From a bacterium (GTDB taxonomy: Bacteria > Verrucomicrobiota > Verrucomicrobiia > Limisphaerales > UBA11358), in contig JAJXYT010000094.1 of NCBI GenBank assembly GCA_021780375.1, forward strand, positions 1 through 44,918: a DNA stretch of 44,918 nt, in the 5' to 3' direction. This document shows positions 15,624 through 23,612 of the stretch, piece by piece; position 1 is the first letter of the stretch; every line of letters starts with the position of its first letter. A program made the translations under genes and the position numbers. The notes under the pieces were generated by a model. The model saw only the letters and a program-made list of their open reading frames with translations, had not been told where the DNA came from and made no database searches.

Positions 15624-18014
15624 TCACTCCCCGATCAGGTGGTTGGGCTCCACCGTGTCGTCGCCAAGATGATAGTGCGGACTGGCTTTGAACGAGAAGG
15701 TGAAGGCAATCGTGTAATCTTTCGGGCCGACGCCGTTGTCCTGCACCCGAAAGGTCAGCGCGCCCGTCCAACTCCGCAAATCCCGATAGACCGTGTAATA
15801 TTGTTCCTGCAAGCGTCCGCTTTGGGCGTCGAAATCGTGCGTGGTGCGGAACCCCCAGTTGTCATTCAACCGGTAAAACAGGGTGCTGGTGATGAAATTC
15901 TCGCCGGCGCCCAGAAAAGCGCTGCGCAGATACCAATGACCGATGCCCCAGCTCCACCGGTCATTCGGGGTGAACGTGAGTTGATGGAACGTCAGGTTCA
16001 GCTTGCCGTCGTTGAGGTCGTAGCGGACCTGGGATTCGAGCGTAAGCCACGAGCGCGGCTTGAACAACAATTTGGAATAGAAGTCGTTGAACGTCTTTTG
16101 CGGTTGCAAAAAAATGGAATTCGTCTGCCCGTTGGGGCTGAGATTCCAGTCGAGCATCAGGTTCCAGTCCAGCAGTGTGTCAAGCTGGCCGGCGCGTTTG
16201 GTTTGCAGCGTGTTGCGCAAACCGAAACGGACGACGTTTTCGCTGCCAATGGCATCAATGTCGTTGTAGTCGGGAAATTGGATGGGCAGCAGCAACAGGC
16301 TGGGCAATTGAGTATCGAACTGCGGCAACTGCGGCGGCAGCGTGCTCGGGCGCGGCACAAAAACGTAATTCACCGACGGCTCCATGACATGCCGCAGACC
16401 GTCCAGGTCCAAAGCCGAGCTCCTTGCGCCCGCCCACAAGCGCGAAAGCTTGAAGGAAGCTTCGGCGCCGGTGTCAAAAATCTTGCGGTAGGTTTCCTCG
16501 TCCGTCGCCCCCGGTCCGCTTTCTTCGCTGTAATAGGTAAACCGCCCGCCGGCGTGCGGCGTCACATTCAGCCAGCCGAATAACGTCCACGGCAGCAGCA
16601 ATTGATGATAGGTATCAGCGCGCGCAGCGGAATAATCGGGCAGCGCCGGGTTGTTCGTATCGGCAAACCGCTTGCGGTAATAGCCCGCGGAACTCTCGCT
16701 TTGATAATAAAACGGCGTGTCAAAGATTTGCTGGCGGAAGCCGGTCAGTTTTAAGTCGGGCAACCGTTCGACCTGGTCAAAGAAGGTGTTGAGGCGCGGC
16801 GTGGTCTCGGCGTCGAGGCTCCAGTTGTCCCAGTATTTATTGACCTCGGTGAACGTGTTCGGCTGCGGATTCGCCGAGTAAGCGCCTTCGGCAAAGTCGT
16901 GCAGCAGCAGCGGGTCGGTCTGGTAATTCACCAGCGCCTTGACGTTCAGGTTGGTGAACGGCGTGGCCTGATAGGTGAAGTAGAATTGCTGGCGATTTTT
17001 GGGAATGTTTCCGAACAACGGCAGGTTGTTCGTGCTTTCGTTCGGGTCCAGGTCGTGCACGTAATAATATTTGAACGCCGCCTCGCCCCAGCGTTCCAGG
17101 TGCAGATTCACCTCCGGCCCGGTCCCGACGCCGCGCTTTTCGCGGTAATCCAGATGCAGCCGGCCGTCCGCCAGGTCGCTGAGGAACCAGTTGTAAGTCC
17201 CCAACAGATACGGACCGTAGGCGCTGCGGTAGCCGGGCGTGAAGTTGAAATTATTCACGCGTTCGCCGAGGGTGCGCCGGTAAAACGGAAAGTAAAACGT
17301 CGGCACGCCGTCCATGAACAGCACGGCGTTCCACATCTCCACGTACTGCCCCGGAACAATCTTGATCCGGCTGGCCCGGACGCGAATGGCCGGCTTGCTC
17401 ACGTCGTCGGTCGTGACGAAGACGTGGCGGGCGTTGTAGGTCTTGTTGGTGAGGTCGCCTTCCAATTCGCGGCCCGCGGCGAACACCGGCGGGTTGCCGG
17501 TGCGAAATTCCTCGCTCCGCATCTGGTGCGTCTTGAAATTGTAACGGATGTGCTCGCCGATCCAGGTCATATCCCCCATTTCGATGCGCACGTGGCCGTC
17601 GGCTGCCACCTCGCCCGTCCCCCAGTTCACCGTCGCCTTGTCCGCCAGGAGCGTGGCGGCGCCGTATTTGACGAAGATGTTCGTGCCGGTCGCGTTGGTC
17701 GTCGCGAAATCCCACGTGACACCGCCTTCCGGTGCGCCCGGGATGACCTGGCTCTGCCCGGCTATTTCCCAACCCTGCTCTTGTTGCGCCAGAACGATGA
17801 CGGGAAAAAGGGCGGCAAAAAGAACCAGCAGGAAAATGGCGGGCCTTCGCCGCGCCGGCCGCCGCCGCGCTGGGGCGCTTTGGCGCGTCGCGGGAGTGCT
17901 GACCGCGCCGAAGCCGGAGGCGAAGGCGGGCACGGATTCGTGCGAACCGTGGCTGTTGTTGGGTTGCGTGCACGTAACGCTGGCTACGGCCACGCAGGCG
18001 GGCGCTCTTGTCAT
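15624..18014 (-). CDS. lptD: LPS-assembly protein LptD (OstA), outer-membrane beta-barrel
   Basis: A 796-residue protein of normal LptD length that, with LptE, inserts lipopolysaccharide into the outer leaflet of the outer membrane. An Arg-rich N-terminal extension of about 58 residues precedes the export hydrophobic segment (FLLVLFAALFPVIVLAQQEQ). The OstA-type periplasmic beta-jellyroll follows (about 85-240; ATLLADKATVNWGTGEVAAD, WIGEHIRYNFKTHQMRSEEF). The rest is a barrel of alternating aromatic strands (YFPFYRRTLGERVNNFNFTP, HVMEPSVNYVFVPRP). The start at ATG 18014 gives an unusually long front; a GTG about 26 codons in (VPAFASG) is an alternative. It lies about 60 bases after the nucleotidyltransferase fragment on the same strand. 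Its presence implies an LPS-bearing diderm. Confidence 0.9.
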   Translation of the reverse strand: MTRAPACVAVASVTCTQPNNSHGSHESVPAFASGFGAVSTPATRQSAPARRRPARRRPAIFLLVLFAALFPVIVLAQQEQGWEIAGQSQVIPGAPEGGVTWDFATTNATGTNIFVKYGAATLLADKATVNWGTGEVAADGHVRIEMGDMTWIGEHIRYNFKTHQMRSEEFRTGNPPVFAAGRELEGDLTNKTYNARHVFVTTDDVSKPAIRVRASRIKIVPGQYVEMWNAVLFMDGVPTFYFPFYRRTLGERVNNFNFTPGYRSAYGPYLLGTYNWFLSDLADGRLHLDYREKRGVGTGPEVNLHLERWGEAAFKYYYVHDLDPNESTNNLPLFGNIPKNRQQFYFTYQATPFTNLNVKALVNYQTDPLLLHDFAEGAYSANPQPNTFTEVNKYWDNWSLDAETTPRLNTFFDQVERLPDLKLTGFRQQIFDTPFYYQSESSAGYYRKRFADTNNPALPDYSAARADTYHQLLLPWTLFGWLNVTPHAGGRFTYYSEESGPGATDEETYRKIFDTGAEASFKLSRLWAGARSSALDLDGLRHVMEPSVNYVFVPRPSTLPPQLPQFDTQLPSLLLLPIQFPDYNDIDAIGSENVVRFGLRNTLQTKRAGQLDTLLDWNLMLDWNLSPNGQTNSIFLQPQKTFNDFYSKLLFKPRSWLTLESQVRYDLNDGKLNLTFHQLTFTPNDRWSWGIGHWYLRSAFLGAGENFITSTLFYRLNDNWGFRTTHDFDAQSGRLQEQYYTVYRDLRSWTGALTFRVQDNGVGPKDYTIAFTFSFKASPHYHLGDDTVEPNHLIGE

Positions 18015-18077
18015 TCGGCGCGGCCAATTAAACAGAACGCGTCTCCACTGCCAAGCGGATTTGCCTCTCGCTTATTC

Positions 18078-18455
18078 TTAATTTTGCCCCGAACTTAATC
18101 GCTCTTTATTTCCCGTGTCTGGTCTTTTTACCTGGCGTTTCATTTTTGTTTGCAGTGTGCGGAGTGTGTTTTGCAAAACCGGAATAATCCGCCGGTCTTT
18201 GGGCCGGTTCGCAGCCTGTTTGCTGGCGAGAATCCGCTCCAGTGGCAGCACTTTCAGCCGCAGCCGGCCTGCCTTGACTGCCACAGCGCGCCCCCACTCG
18301 GCGGCGAAATCATCGAGGCCGCTCATCCGAATCGCGATGTCGAATGGTTCACTGCCTGAGCCGCCAGGCATGGGCGGGTTGTGACCGAACGGTGGGATAT
18401 AAGCCGCGCCGACTTTCATGAGGGCTTGCATCAATTCGGGGTCGCTTTTCACCAC
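18078..18455 (-). pseudogene. C-terminal fragment of a nucleotidyltransferase-like (DUF6036-type) protein
   Basis: The 125-residue frame starts at GTG 18455; an upstream TAA closes the frame. Its C-terminal half, FDIAIRMSGLDDFAAEWGRA followed by LPLERILASKQAANRPKDRR, resembles the tail of small nucleotidyltransferase-fold proteins often found as solitary or antitoxin/toxin-associated genes. The N-terminal part with the GG and DxD catalytic motifs is absent, so it is probably a 5'-truncated remnant. It sits between lptD and the divergent M32 carboxypeptidase gene, whose promoter region abuts its start. Assignment rests on pattern memory only. Confidence 0.5.
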
Positions 18456-18497
18456 TTTCCGTTCGACAACGCGACGCGGCGTTTACAGACTGGTTTT

Positions 18498-19997
18498 ATG
18501 CCTGACACTTTCCCTGCCTACGGCAAGCTGCTCAAACGCGTCCGTGAAATTGCGCTCCTCGACAGCGCCAACAGCCTGCTGTCCTGGGACAGGGAAACCT
18601 GCATGCCGGCCAGGGCGCTCGATTATCGCGCCGCGCAGATGGCGTATTTCAGCGGCCAGGCACACCGGCTTTTCACCGCCAGGAAAGTCGGGGAATGGAT
18701 TTCCGATTGTGAACAACACGGCTTTGCGCCCGGCTCCGACGAGGCGGCCAATGTCCGCGAATGGCGCCGCAGCTACGATCGCAAAACGAAAATCCCGGCG
18801 CGCCTGGTGGAAAAATTCCAGCGCGTGTGCGCCCACGCCCGCGCAGCCTGGGGCGAGGCCCGCCAGGAATCAAAATTCAAACTCTTCCGTCCGCATCTCC
18901 AGAAGCTGATGGATTTGCACCTGCACTTTTCCGAGTTGTGGGGTTACACCGGTTCGCCTTATAACGCGCACCTCGACGAATACGAACCGGGCGCGCGCGC
19001 CGAGGATCTGCGCGAACTGTTCGCCCGGTTGCGACCGGAAATCGTTGCCATTCTCGGCCCGGCGATGGAACGTTCCGCCGCCGCGCCGCGCTCGATTCTG
19101 AACGGGCATTATCCCATCGCCGCGCAACAGGCATTCAACCGCGAGGTGGCGCAGGCGATGGGTTTTGATTTCGCCGCCGGACGGATTGACACCACAACAC
19201 ATCCGTTTTGCAGCGGGCTGGGTCCGAACGACTGCCGGCTTACCACCCGCTACGACGAAGCGGATTTCACCCAGTCGCTTTACGGCGTGATGCACGAGGC
19301 CGGCCACGGGCTTTACGACCAGGGACTGCTGCTGGAACATTTCGGCACACCGCTGGGCTATGCGGTTTCGCTCGGCATCCATGAGTCCCAGTCGCGCCTC
19401 TGGGAGAATCATGTCGGCCGCAGCGAAATCTTCTGGCAACACTGGCATCCCATCGCGTGCAAACATTTTCCGGAACTGGACCGCCTCACGCCTGCGCAGG
19501 TCGCGGCGGCGGTAAACCACGTCCAGCCATCCTTCATCCGCGTCGAGGCGGACCAGGTCACTTACGACCTGCACATCATTTTGCGCTTCGAGATCGAGAT
19601 GAAATTGATCGAGCGCTCGCTCGCCGTGGCCGACGTGCCGGCCTGTTGGAACGAGCAGTTCGAGAAATCCTTCGGCCTGAAGGTCGCCCAAGACGCCGAC
19701 GGTTGCCTGCAGGACATCCACTGGAGCATCGGCACCCTGGGCTATTTCCCGACCTATTCGCTGGGCAACCTGAACGCCGCGCAGCTCATGCAACGGGCGC
19801 AAACCGACTGCCCGGCGCTCGAAACGGAACTGGCACGGGGCGAATACGGGACGCTGCTCGGCTGGCTGCGTGAGAAGGTCCATCGCCACGGCATGAGGCA
19901 TCAGCCGCAGGAACTGATGCGCCTCGCCACCGGCGAAGGCACCGGCGCCGTGGCGCACCTCGCCGCGCTGCGGAAGAAATACGGCGTGGCTGCCTAG
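18498..19997 (+). CDS. Carboxypeptidase, M32 family (Taq-type metallocarboxypeptidase)
   Basis: From ATG 18498 the product is 499 residues, the standard size for M32 enzymes; an ATG upstream at 18381 would add 39 unlike residues. M32 carboxypeptidases are cytoplasmic, zinc-dependent and remove C-terminal residues with broad specificity. The active site VMHEAGHGLYDQG has HEAGH at residues 266-270. Other family blocks follow: LGIHESQSRLWENHVGRS with the third ligand glutamate, VTYDLHIILRFEIE, and DIHWSIGTLGYFPTYSLGN near the C-terminus. The front half has the expected helical lid (LLSWDRETCMPARALDYRAA). It stands alone, divergent from the nucleotidyltransferase fragment. Confidence 0.93.
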   Translation: MPDTFPAYGKLLKRVREIALLDSANSLLSWDRETCMPARALDYRAAQMAYFSGQAHRLFTARKVGEWISDCEQHGFAPGSDEAANVREWRRSYDRKTKIPARLVEKFQRVCAHARAAWGEARQESKFKLFRPHLQKLMDLHLHFSELWGYTGSPYNAHLDEYEPGARAEDLRELFARLRPEIVAILGPAMERSAAAPRSILNGHYPIAAQQAFNREVAQAMGFDFAAGRIDTTTHPFCSGLGPNDCRLTTRYDEADFTQSLYGVMHEAGHGLYDQGLLLEHFGTPLGYAVSLGIHESQSRLWENHVGRSEIFWQHWHPIACKHFPELDRLTPAQVAAAVNHVQPSFIRVEADQVTYDLHIILRFEIEMKLIERSLAVADVPACWNEQFEKSFGLKVAQDADGCLQDIHWSIGTLGYFPTYSLGNLNAAQLMQRAQTDCPALETELARGEYGTLLGWLREKVHRHGMRHQPQELMRLATGEGTGAVAHLAALRKKYGVAA

Positions 19998-20129
19998 CGG
20001 GTTTTTTTGTGCCCGCCGCCGGCGCTGGAGCCGCCGATTTTGTCACCCACATGAACAGCAGGAAAACATTCGGGCAGGTCGGCAGCCCGACGGGCAGCCA
20101 GCGGGATTGAGTCAGGCCGCTCATGGTTT

Positions 20130-20459
20130 TTATTCTTTCGAGGATTCAGTTTCGCCCAATGCAAGCCGCGCGCCATGGCGGACGTGCAAAACGTGAACTT
20201 CATTTTCGCTCACGGTGAAAAGGATTCGGTATTTGTACTGACGGCGACCGTGGACAATCTCACGGATTTCTAAATTGAAACATTCACTCTCGGGCGCGAG
20301 CGGACAGCGTTCGGGAAACATTACGAGCGAGCCAATCGTCTCGTAAATGCTGTCAAACCAGCGGTCAGCGGCTACAACATTGGATTCAGCAATCCATAAA
20401 CGGGATTCCGCGATGTCCTGCTGCGCCGGCAGTTCGACGATGACGTTCCACCGCTTCAT
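20130..20459 (-). CDS. RelE/ParE-family toxin of a type II toxin-antitoxin pair
   Basis: A 109-residue basic protein. WNVIVELPAQQDIAESRLWI matches the start of the ParE/RelE fold, and EIVHGRRQYKYRILFTVSEN matches its central strands, ending in VHVLHVRHGAR as typical for ParE-like members. It starts at ATG 20459, overlapping the antitoxin stop by 4 bases, so the two are translationally coupled. Members either poison gyrase (ParE) or cut mRNA at the ribosome (RelE); sequence alone does not decide here. Confidence 0.85.
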   Translation of the reverse strand: MKRWNVIVELPAQQDIAESRLWIAESNVVAADRWFDSIYETIGSLVMFPERCPLAPESECFNLEIREIVHGRRQYKYRILFTVSENEVHVLHVRHGARLALGETESSKE

Positions 20460-20743
20460 TTCGGGCGGCGGGGAATCTTGTATTTGACGCGGATTTCATC
20501 CAGCGCCTGGCGGAATGGCTTGCCCGTGCCTTCTTTCATGGCGTCCAGTCCGCGCTGGATGCCGCGAATGGCGTCCAGCATGTCCTCAAACGCGGCGGCG
20601 TCCTGCACGATCAATTCCGCCTTGCCATTCACGGTCAAGACTGCCGGGCGGCCGGTGGCCTTGAGCCGGCGCAGATGCGACTTGGTGTTGCGCTGAAAAT
20701 CCGTCAGCGACCGGATGTCTTGCAAGGCAATCATAACATTCAA
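20456..20743 (-). CDS. Phd/YefM-family antitoxin
   Basis: A 95-residue protein whose front half has the Phd/YefM fold signature: IRSLTDFQRNTKSHLRRLKA, then GRPAVLTVNGKAELIVQDAA. The C-terminal tail (about 55-95) is charged and would wrap the toxin. It lies upstream of the ParE/RelE-like toxin with a 4-base overlap, the usual order. Such antitoxins bind their own promoter, so the roughly 130 bases upstream should hold the operator; I cannot identify it by eye. Confidence 0.85.
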   Translation of the reverse strand: MNVMIALQDIRSLTDFQRNTKSHLRRLKATGRPAVLTVNGKAELIVQDAAAFEDMLDAIRGIQRGLDAMKEGTGKPFRQALDEIRVKYKIPRRPK

Positions 20744-20875
20744 TTCACTGTTTTATCCATGCTATGCCGAACCTCCGCTGAAAGCAAGCGGCGAATGGCG
20801 GAAAAAGGTTCGCGCCGGTCAGCCGCAGGATGGACAGCCGGCGGGATTGGAGAACGGAGTCCATAAATCAACAAT

Positions 20876-21416
20876 TTAATGCATTTTCATTGGGAAAGTG
20901 AAATGAGTCAACTCGTCGCCTTTCGTAATTGAAACTGTGGAAAGTTCGCAAGTTGCCTCGGAAACACGGCGAATGAAAACCACGTTTTCAGTCAAAGCAG
21001 AAATCAACCGGTTCGGATTCATCGCCATGGAATATGAAAACACAAGTCCACCGCGCGCCTCGTGAAAGGTGTCTTGAATGTCCACTTGGATGAGTTTGCA
21101 TTCGATGTTCTTTGAATCCTCCCAAAGTTCAGTGCCATCAAAGAAAACCCTGCCCGCCGTATGGAGATTGATAAAAATACACATCCGCACCGCAGACCGG
21201 ACACTTTGTGTTCGGATTTATGCAGCCTGGATATTCCACCCATCCAAAAATAAAACGCTGGCCGTATTCAGTTTCCCGCTCTACCCGGCGCCCACCACCC
21301 CCGTAGCCACCCGACCCGCCAGAAGCCCAGCAACTGCCTGAGACATGAATCGGCACGGCATTGAATCCATTGTGATAGAATTCAATTTCGCCTCCGCACT
21401 TGTTGCAAGTGGCCAT
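20876..21416 (-). pseudogene. Zinc-ribbon protein gene split by a frameshift
   Basis: Two overlapping minus-strand frames form one gene. The first (ATG 21416 to 21138) starts MATCNKCGGEIEFYHNGFNA and reaches CPVCGADVYFYQSPYGG, then runs out of frame. The second carries on with RVFFDGTELWED in a different phase and ends at 20876. The junction YFYQSPYGG-RVFFD is the conserved core of a widespread small zinc-ribbon family, so a one-base change at about 21150-21155 (removing one base of the GGCGGGCAGGG run restores the frame) separates the halves. The joined protein would be about 180 residues with two CxxC pairs. Function is unknown. It may be a true pseudogene or a sequencing error. Confidence 0.7.
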
Positions 21417-21484
21417 GACAGTTAATTCAATTTGTGGGAGTTTAGCTCACGATGTTGCTTGATAATATCGAAAGCCTTTTGCTG

Positions 21485-21610
21485 TAAAATTTGTGCAGGC
21501 CGGTTAGCAAATCGGAATTGCAGTTTCCTTCGCGGACGGTGCAGGTGCCGGAGTGGAAAATGCTCGCGGCGCGGACGACATTCATCTGGCTGCCCTCAAA
21601 GTTTTTCCGT
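21485..21610 (-). pseudogene. Decayed second copy of the hisF 3' end
   Basis: Read on the minus strand, this stretch gives EGSQMNVVRAASIFHSGTCT, aligning to the end of the intact HisF in this window ([19 protein letters not shown]). The nucleotide match is strong too, by eye about three in four bases over about 80. The copy lacks the rest of the gene and has no usable frame. It lies about 340 bases beyond the real hisF stop, past the perfect hairpin and other remnant sequence. Confidence 0.65.
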
Positions 21611-21886
21611 GGGTGTGAACGGCAGGCCGCGTTCGCCGATGAACGGCTTTTTCAACCGCCCGTCGCTGGAACTGCTCTTGCGTCGGATGATTTCAGGTGC
21701 GACCCGATTACCCAATTCACGGCGATACCGCCGCCCTTTCAACCAGTCTTCCCAACTGATTGAGCCTTCAATCGGGATGCAGGAGACTTTTGATTTTGAG
21801 TTCTTCGGCGACTTCATTCACCAGTTTCACGCACTCTGAAAGGTCACGATAATCCGACAGATTCGCAAGCCGCCGGACTTCGTTCC
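21596..21886 (-). pseudogene. Remnants of unknown coding sequence between hisF and its duplicated tail
   Basis: Two minus-strand pieces in different phases look protein-like: ANLSDYRDLSECVKLVNEVA (ending in a stop near 21790) and, overlapping, IEGSISWEDWLKGRRYRREL running on to about 21596. Neither has a convincing start. They may be one gene broken by a frameshift. I do not recognise the family. Confidence 0.35.
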
Positions 21887-21954
21887 GTAGCAGCCGACGT
21901 GAGGAGGCTCTCTCATTTCTGAATTAGAATGAGCCTCCTCACGTCGGCTGCTAC
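21887..21954. repeat. Perfect 24-bp inverted repeat (REP-like hairpin) at the hisF stop
   Basis: The arms at 21887-21910 and 21931-21954 are perfectly complementary over 24 bases, with a 20-base AT-rich loop. The outer ends read GTAGCAGCCGACGT and its complement. The right arm includes CTA at 21951-21953, which is the TAG stop of hisF. The outer sequence is related to the palindromes near 29303 and 37870 (GTAGCCGCCGACGT), so it belongs to a dispersed family. It could also end hisF transcription. Confidence 0.9.
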
Positions 21955-22724
21955 AACCGTACCGGAATGTTTTTTGCCGCCAGGAATTTCTTCACGTCGC
22001 CGACGGTGTAGGTGCCGAAATGAAAAATGCTCGCCGCGAGGACGGCATCCGCCCTGCCCTCCAGCAACACCTCCGCCATGTGCTCCAGACTGCCCGCGCC
22101 GCCGCTGGCCACCACCGGCACACCCACGGATTCACTGATGCGCCGCGTGATGACCAGATCAAACCCGGCCTTCGTGCCGTCAGCGTCAATGGAGTTCAAC
22201 ACAATTTCGCCCGCGCCGAGCACCACGGCGCGTTTGGCCCATTCGATAGCGTCAAGACCGGTATTTTTGCGGCCGCCGTGTGAAAAGACTTCCCATTTGT
22301 CCGGCCCGACCTTTTTCGCGTCAATCGAAACGACGATGCACTGGCTGCCGAACTTTTCCGCGCCTTCACGGATGAGTTCGGGCCGGGCGAGCGCCGAGGA
22401 ATTGATGCTGATTTTGTCCGCGCCGGCGCGCAGCATGGTGAACATGTCGTCCACGGACTTGAGGCCGCCGCCGACGGTGAGCGGCATGAAACATTGGTCG
22501 GCGGCGCGTTCAATCACGTCCACCATCGTCTTGCGGCCGTGCGCGGTGGCGGTGATATCGAAAAACACCATTTCGTCGGCACCCTGCTCGTTGTAGCGGA
22601 GCGCGAGTTCAACGGGGTCGCCGACGTTGCGGAGTTCGCCCGCCTCGGCCTTGCCGAACTGGACGCCGCGCGTGACCTGGCCGGCGTGGACGTCAAGGCA
22701 CGGAATGACTCGTTTGGCAATCAT
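21951..22724 (-). CDS. hisF: Imidazole glycerol phosphate synthase subunit HisF
   Basis: The cyclase subunit of histidine biosynthesis. With HisH it converts PRFAR and glutamine-derived ammonia to imidazole glycerol phosphate and AICAR. From ATG 22724 the product is 257 residues ([15 protein letters not shown]), the standard length, with GGAGG just upstream; an ATG at 22733 would add three residues. Catalytic D11 (CLDV) and D135 (VVSIDAKK, equivalent to D130 of the model enzyme) are present. The phosphate-binding loops [11 protein letters not shown] and [13 protein letters not shown] are intact. The gene is solitary here, not in a his operon. Its last codon runs into the palindromic repeat, which provides the TAG stop. 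Confidence 0.96.
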   Translation of the reverse strand: MIAKRVIPCLDVHAGQVTRGVQFGKAEAGELRNVGDPVELALRYNEQGADEMVFFDITATAHGRKTMVDVIERAADQCFMPLTVGGGLKSVDDMFTMLRAGADKISINSSALARPELIREGAEKFGSQCIVVSIDAKKVGPDKWEVFSHGGRKNTGLDAIEWAKRAVVLGAGEIVLNSIDADGTKAGFDLVITRRISESVGVPVVASGGAGSLEHMAEVLLEGRADAVLAASIFHFGTYTVGDVKKFLAAKNIPVRL

Positions 22725-22782
22725 CGCCTCCATTGAAACGCTACCCGCCAGGGAAGGCAAATTATTCCGTAAAAGCTGAACC

Positions 22783-23292
22783 TCAAGGCAACGGCGGCCC
22801 AAGCACGACCCGGTAGAAACGTACGGAGAAGGTGCTCGTGTTCGGGTCAATCCAGTCGAAAGGCGCCGGCGGCGAATTCGTGGTAAAGATGGTTTGCCAG
22901 CCGGTCAAATTCGTCGAGACCTGCACAGCGTAATCCGGCCCCACCTCACCCGCCACGGCCAAATGAAACTGCCCGCCCACCGTGGATGAAGTCACGCCCG
23001 GTTGAGTCAAGGGATTGACGGTGACGTTGAAACTCTGCGTTGCGCTCAGACTGGGCATGCCGCTGTCGCACACCTCGATCGTGCCGGCGTTGGTGGTTTG
23101 AACATTGGTCAACGTCAGAGCCGGGTTTGTGGCATTAGCCAACAGGGTGTTGGTATTGAAATACCACTGGTAGGCCAGCGGCATGCTGCCGCCGGCCACG
23201 ACGGTAAAGGCAACGCTATTGCCGGGCGCGACCGTCTGGCTGTGCGGATGGGTGACAATGAAAGGAGCCGTGGCGCAATTCGTGCCTCCAAA
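22783..23292 (-). pseudogene. 5'-truncated fragment of a secreted Ig-domain protein
   Basis: The frame is open for 170 codons after a TGA at 23293-23295 but has no proper start and no signal peptide. It contains one Ig-like domain (IVTHPHSQTVAPGNSVAF, LAYQWYFNTNTLLANATNPA) and then the C-terminal region seen in other secreted proteins here ([19 protein letters not shown] ending [12 protein letters not shown]). It therefore looks like the tail of a larger exported protein whose front has been lost. The broken end lies about 65 bases from tRNA-Leu, a common place for integration or deletion events. Confidence 0.6.
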
Positions 23293-23359
23293 TCAGCCCG
23301 AACCTTGGCGTAAAATTGATTTACTTCACCCGGCGCTGAAATATATTGGGTTTTCACGT

Positions 23360-23446
23360 GCCGACGTGGCGGAATTGGCAGACGCGCTAGACTCAAAATC
23401 TGGTATCCGTGAGGATGTGTGGGTTCGACCCCCTCCGTCGGCACCA
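23360..23446 (+). tRNA. tRNA-Leu (anticodon CAA)
   Basis: An 87-base class II tRNA with encoded CCA. The acceptor arms GCCGACG (23360-23366) and CGTCGGC (23436-23442) pair fully, followed by discriminator A and CCA. The anticodon stem CTAGA/TCTGG encloses the loop CTCAAAA with CAA at its centre, reading UUG. A short variable arm (ATCC-GTGA-GGAT) is present, as expected for Leu. The T arm GTGGG-TTCGACC-CCCTC has one T-T mismatch in its stem. Confidence 0.95.
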
Positions 23447-23478
23447 TTTCTATCAACAACTTGCGCGCCACCGCGACC

Positions 23479-23610
23479 GGTCGCCGCCGCCGGGGACAAA
23501 TTGGGCAACAAAATCCGCCGCGCTCGTCGCGCCGGAGCTTGGCGAAGGCGGACGCCGCCTGGCCTCCCCCGGCGGCACGCCGGGTCGGGGAAAATCTTCA
23601 GCGTTCATCA
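23479..23610 (+). repeat. Dispersed repeat, copy A, at the 3' end of the helicase gene
   Basis: Aligns by eye with 26186-26350. Shared blocks include GGTCGCGCC/CTCGTCGCGCC, AGGCGGACGCCGC, ACGGCACGC/GCGGCACGC and GAAAATCTT followed by GTTCAT. Copy A lacks about 30 bases present in copy B. It ends directly at the helicase stop codon. Confidence 0.55.
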
Positions 23611-23612
23611 AT

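Noticed and set aside
21432..21839. 135-codon plus-strand frame in the hisF scrap zone
   Set aside because: The minus strand shows the recognisable hisF tail over the same bases, and the plus-strand translation is Cys/Arg-rich with no domain.
23115..23471. Open frame antisense across tRNA-Leu (contains EGVEPTHPHGYQILSLARL)
   Set aside because: This is the familiar spurious translation of the tRNA complement. The extension beyond it (EVNQFYAKVRADLEARIAP) looks protein-like but is in a different phase from the Ig fragment and has no start of its own.
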